DNA from: an uncultured Lachnospiraceae bacterium
GTDB lineage: Bacteria; Bacillota; Clostridia; Lachnospirales; Lachnospiraceae
Length of the DNA stretch: 33,674 nucleotides
Assembly: GCA_900314255.1 (NCBI GenBank)
Contig: OMUP01000067.1
Location: 1-33,674, forward strand
Direction of reading: 5' to 3'
Made by a program: the position numbers and the translations under genes
Shown here: one piece after another, positions 31,437 through 33,674 of the stretch
How the letters are laid out: each line of letters starts with the position of its first letter
Position numbering within the stretch: the first letter of the stretch is position 1
The notes under the pieces: model-generated
The model's input: only the letters and a program-made list of their open reading frames with translations
The model's database searches: none
What the model was told of the DNA's origin: nothing

Positions 31437-32087
31437 TCACTTCGTATTTCCTTCCAGAACACCGGTGACCGAGAAAATCACCCACTGGGCGATATTGACC
31501 GCGTGATCGCCGATCCGCTCGAAATACTTCGAAATCATCAGCAGATCCAGCGTCTTCTCAAGTCCCGCCTCATCCGTCTGGATACTCTTTGCAAGCTCCT
31601 TTTTTATTTTATCAAAATAGTCATCGACTGTGTCATCTTCTTTGATGACCTCTCTGGCTGCCTTCTCGTCCCGCTTGACAAATGCATCCACAGCCCCGGT
31701 CACCATGCGGCTGGCCGCCTGGCCGAGGTCGAGTATCTCATATTTGTCATCCGCGTCGGAAATATTCTGCATGGAGACGATTTCCGCGATATCGTCGGAC
31801 TGATCGCCGATCCGCTCAAGGTCCGAGACCATCTTCAGTGCGGAAGAGATCGTGCGCAGGTCGGTCGCGACCGGCTGCTGCTGCATCAGGAGCTTCAGGC
31901 ACATATCTTCGATTTCGCGTTCCTTGTGGCTGATTTCCGTCACGATGGCCGAGACGTTCTTGTGACCGTCCGGGTCTCCCTTGATGAGCGCGCGGATCGC
32001 CGTGTTGATGGCATCCTCGCACATGGATCCCATCAGAATCATTTCCCGGTTCAGATTGTTCAGTTCTTCGTCAAATTTGAGTCTCAT
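31437..32087 (-). CDS. phoU: Phosphate transport regulator PhoU
   Basis: PhoU links the Pst transporter to PhoR, repressing the regulon when phosphate is plentiful. The 216-residue, all-helical protein has the two three-helix repeats of the family, each with an acidic E/D-rich metal-binding segment (KEREIEDMCLKLL and the matching VDDYFDKIKKELAK). The ERIGDQSDDIAEIV and ERIGDHAVNIAQWV pair marks the two halves clearly. The ATG at 32087 shares a base with the pstB stop codon (TGATG), and GGGAGG lies within the pstB end, so translation is coupled. phoB follows seven bases later. Confidence 0.95.
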   Translation of the reverse strand: MRLKFDEELNNLNREMILMGSMCEDAINTAIRALIKGDPDGHKNVSAIVTEISHKEREIEDMCLKLLMQQQPVATDLRTISSALKMVSDLERIGDQSDDIAEIVSMQNISDADDKYEILDLGQAASRMVTGAVDAFVKRDEKAAREVIKEDDTVDDYFDKIKKELAKSIQTDEAGLEKTLDLLMISKYFERIGDHAVNIAQWVIFSVTGVLEGNTK

Positions 32088-32851
32088 CAGCCAAACCTCC
32101 CTGTAATGTACCGCTCGGTGCGCGGATCCTTTGGTTTCGAGAAAAGAATATCGGTCTGTCCGAACTCAACCATATCTCCCAGAAGGAAGAACGCAGTCTT
32201 ATCCGAGATACGAACCGCCTGCTGCATATTGTGTGTGACGATGACGATTGTGTAGTTCTTTTTCAGCTCCTCCGCCAGATCCTCTATTTTGGACGTCGAG
32301 ATCGGGTCAAGCGCCGAGGTCGGCTCATCCATCAGGATCACCTCCGGCTGCACGGCCAGCGTGCGCGCGATGCAGAGTCTCTGCTGCTGGCCGCCGGAAA
32401 GCCCCAGGGCGCTCTTGTTCAGGCGGTCCTTGAGCTCGTCCCAGATCGCCGCCTGCTTCAGGCTCGTCTCCACGATTTCGTCAAGCTTCGCCTTGCTGCG
32501 GATACCGTTGATCCTCGGCCCGTACGCCACGTTGTCATAGATCGACTTTGGGAACGGATTCGGCTGCTGGAACACCATGCCAACCCGGCGTCTGAGCTCG
32601 ATGGCGTCCATGTCCTTGTAAATGTCCACGCCGTCGAGTTTCACAGATCCGGTGATCTTCACGCCCTTCTCCAGATCGTTCATGCGGTTGAGTGTCTTCA
32701 GAAAGGTTGACTTTCCGCACCCGGAAGGTCCGATCAGCGCCGTGATCTCATTTTTCGCAATATTCAGACTGATTCCCTTGAGAGCCTGAAAGGATCCGTA
32801 CCACAGATCCAGGTTATTCACGACAAATTTGTAGTTTGTTTCGTTTTCCAC
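32087..32851 (-). CDS. pstB: Phosphate ABC transporter ATP-binding protein
   Basis: PstB powers high-affinity phosphate import by the Pst complex at the inner face of the membrane. The 254-residue protein has Walker [10 protein letters not shown] (about 41-49), the signature LSGGQQQR, Walker [13 protein letters not shown] and the switch histidine in VTHNM, in a length typical of PstB. The GTG at 32851 with AGAGG seven bases upstream is taken as start; another GTG at 32878, nine codons earlier, has a poorer site. It lies 16 bases after pstA and overlaps phoU by one base. Confidence 0.95.
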   Translation of the reverse strand: MENETNYKFVVNNLDLWYGSFQALKGISLNIAKNEITALIGPSGCGKSTFLKTLNRMNDLEKGVKITGSVKLDGVDIYKDMDAIELRRRVGMVFQQPNPFPKSIYDNVAYGPRINGIRSKAKLDEIVETSLKQAAIWDELKDRLNKSALGLSGGQQQRLCIARTLAVQPEVILMDEPTSALDPISTSKIEDLAEELKKNYTIVIVTHNMQQAVRISDKTAFFLLGDMVEFGQTDILFSKPKDPRTERYITGRFG

Positions 32852-32867
32852 TTTTGTTCCTCTTCTG

Positions 32868-33674
32868 TCATTTCTCACCGGTTGACTTTTTATTAATGCG
32901 CCACGTGAGGATTCTGGCCGTGATGCTGAATCCCAGCGTCATGAGAACCAGGATCATAGCCGCGACATTGGCGATTTCCGTGGAGTTAGCGTGCAGGGCG
33001 CCCTCCGTTCGCAGAACCCAGATGTGCAGAGCCAGCGTTTCACCGGGCCGCATGGGATTCAGCGGGCAGGTGATGGACGTCAGATTCCAGTTGTTCCAGT
33101 TCAGAACGGTGCTCTGTCCTGATGTGTACAGAAGTGCTGCCGCCTCACCAAAACCTCGTCCGGCCGCCAGGATCACGCCGGTGATGATGCGGGGAAGCGC
33201 CGTCGGCAGAAGAACTGTCGTGATAGCCTTCCAGTGTGTCGCGCCCAGCGCCATGCTGCCCTGCTTGTACGATTTCGGCAGTGAGCGGATTGCGTCCTCA
33301 GTCGTCGTCGTAATCGACGGCAGGCTCAGGATACTGACCGCCAGTGCTCCGGCGAGCAGATTCCACTGAAATCCAAATGTCAGAATAAACACCAGATATC
33401 CGAACAGGCCGACTACGATAGAAGGAAGAGAAGAAAGCGCCTCCATGCTGACACGCAGCGCCTTTGTGAATTTGTTATCCCCGGCATACTCTGCCATGTA
33501 GACACCTGCGCCCACTCCGATCGGCACACTGATGAGCAGTGACCAGAACACAAGATAGATTGTATTGAAGAACTGATTGCCGATACCCTTGTTGGTAAAC
33601 GAAAGATATTCCGGCTTCAGATCCTTGATTCCTGTAATGATGATATATCCGGCCAGGACGATCAGAAGCACCAG
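32868..33674 (-). CDS. pstA: Phosphate ABC transporter permease PstA, N-terminus cut by the window edge
   Basis: PstA, with PstC, forms the membrane channel of the phosphate importer. The visible 268 or so residues include several hydrophobic helices and the permease core: [23 protein letters not shown], then [15 protein letters not shown] and the cytoplasmic coupling loop [25 protein letters not shown], the EAA-like motif that contacts PstB. The start is beyond the right edge (position 33674), where pstC and perhaps the phosphate-binding protein are expected. The final TGA is at 32868-32870. Confidence 0.93.
   Translation of the reverse strand: MVLLIVLAGYIIITGIKDLKPEYLSFTNKGIGNQFFNTIYLVFWSLLISVPIGVGAGVYMAEYAGDNKFTKALRVSMEALSSLPSIVVGLFGYLVFILTFGFQWNLLAGALAVSILSLPSITTTTEDAIRSLPKSYKQGSMALGATHWKAITTVLLPTALPRIITGVILAAGRGFGEAAALLYTSGQSTVLNWNNWNLTSITCPLNPMRPGETLALHIWVLRTEGALHANSTEIANVAAMILVLMTLGFSITARILTWRINKKSTGEK

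Overview
The window is GC-rich, densely packed bacterial DNA with short intergenic gaps and clear Shine-Dalgarno sequences. It most resembles a member of the Bacillota, probably Clostridia. The grounds are a CIRCE operator in front of a small heat-shock gene, an LL-diaminopimelate aminotransferase (DapL) gene, a pst-phoU-phoB-phoR phosphate cluster, an OhrR-type MarR regulator, several TTG/GTG starts and AGGAGG-type ribosome sites. No rRNA, tRNA, phage, transposase or cas gene was seen, so the species is not fixed.

Layout. (1) 1-5861, all on the minus strand: start of a short-chain dehydrogenase (cut by the window edge), a 35-residue membrane peptide behind a strong hairpin, argC, a CPBP/CAAX-type membrane protease, an M20 amidohydrolase, a GH27-like glycosidase and murI. 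(2) 5950-7867: hsp20 with its terminator, promoter and CIRCE, a divergent GNAT acetyltransferase with no normal start codon, a TIGR04076-like Cys-rich protein and an unrecognised 103-residue protein. (3) 7910-10240: a VanZ-RDD fusion with a long acidic tail, preceded by a 57-residue protein with its own sigma-A-like promoter. (4) 10366-10840: the only long gap, filled by a degenerate tandem array with a very regular period of about 62 bp. (5) 10924-17218, minus strand: a deoxy-sugar/uronate catabolic cluster (galM, AraC-type regulator, kdgF-like cupin, rhaB, rhaD, fucO). (6) 17358-19453, plus strand: glutathione peroxidase, thioredoxin reductase and OhrR, with an OhrR-box-like sequence in the promoter. 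(7) mutY (minus), then plus-strand dapL, two tandem NhaC-type antiporters and a MATE exporter. (8) 26724-33674, minus strand: dinB overlapping an EamA transporter gene, then phoR, phoB, phoU, pstB and pstA (cut by the window edge).

How it works together. The sugar cluster would phosphorylate L-rhamnulose (RhaB), cleave it (RhaD) and reduce the lactaldehyde (FucO). The KdgF-like cupin suggests that the substrate is rhamnogalacturonan-derived, supplying unsaturated uronate as well as rhamnose; the isomerase RhaA is not in the window. Gpx, TrxB and OhrR look like a self-contained organic-peroxide response. PstA/PstB, PhoU, PhoB and PhoR form a phosphate uptake and sensing unit.

The most unusual items are the 62-bp array, two apparently intact genes (GNAT and dinB) whose expected start positions carry ATA and ACG instead of ATG, an AraC-style promoter at rhaB with repeated GGACAC half-sites, and the VanZ-RDD protein whose tail carries two copies of one acidic motif.
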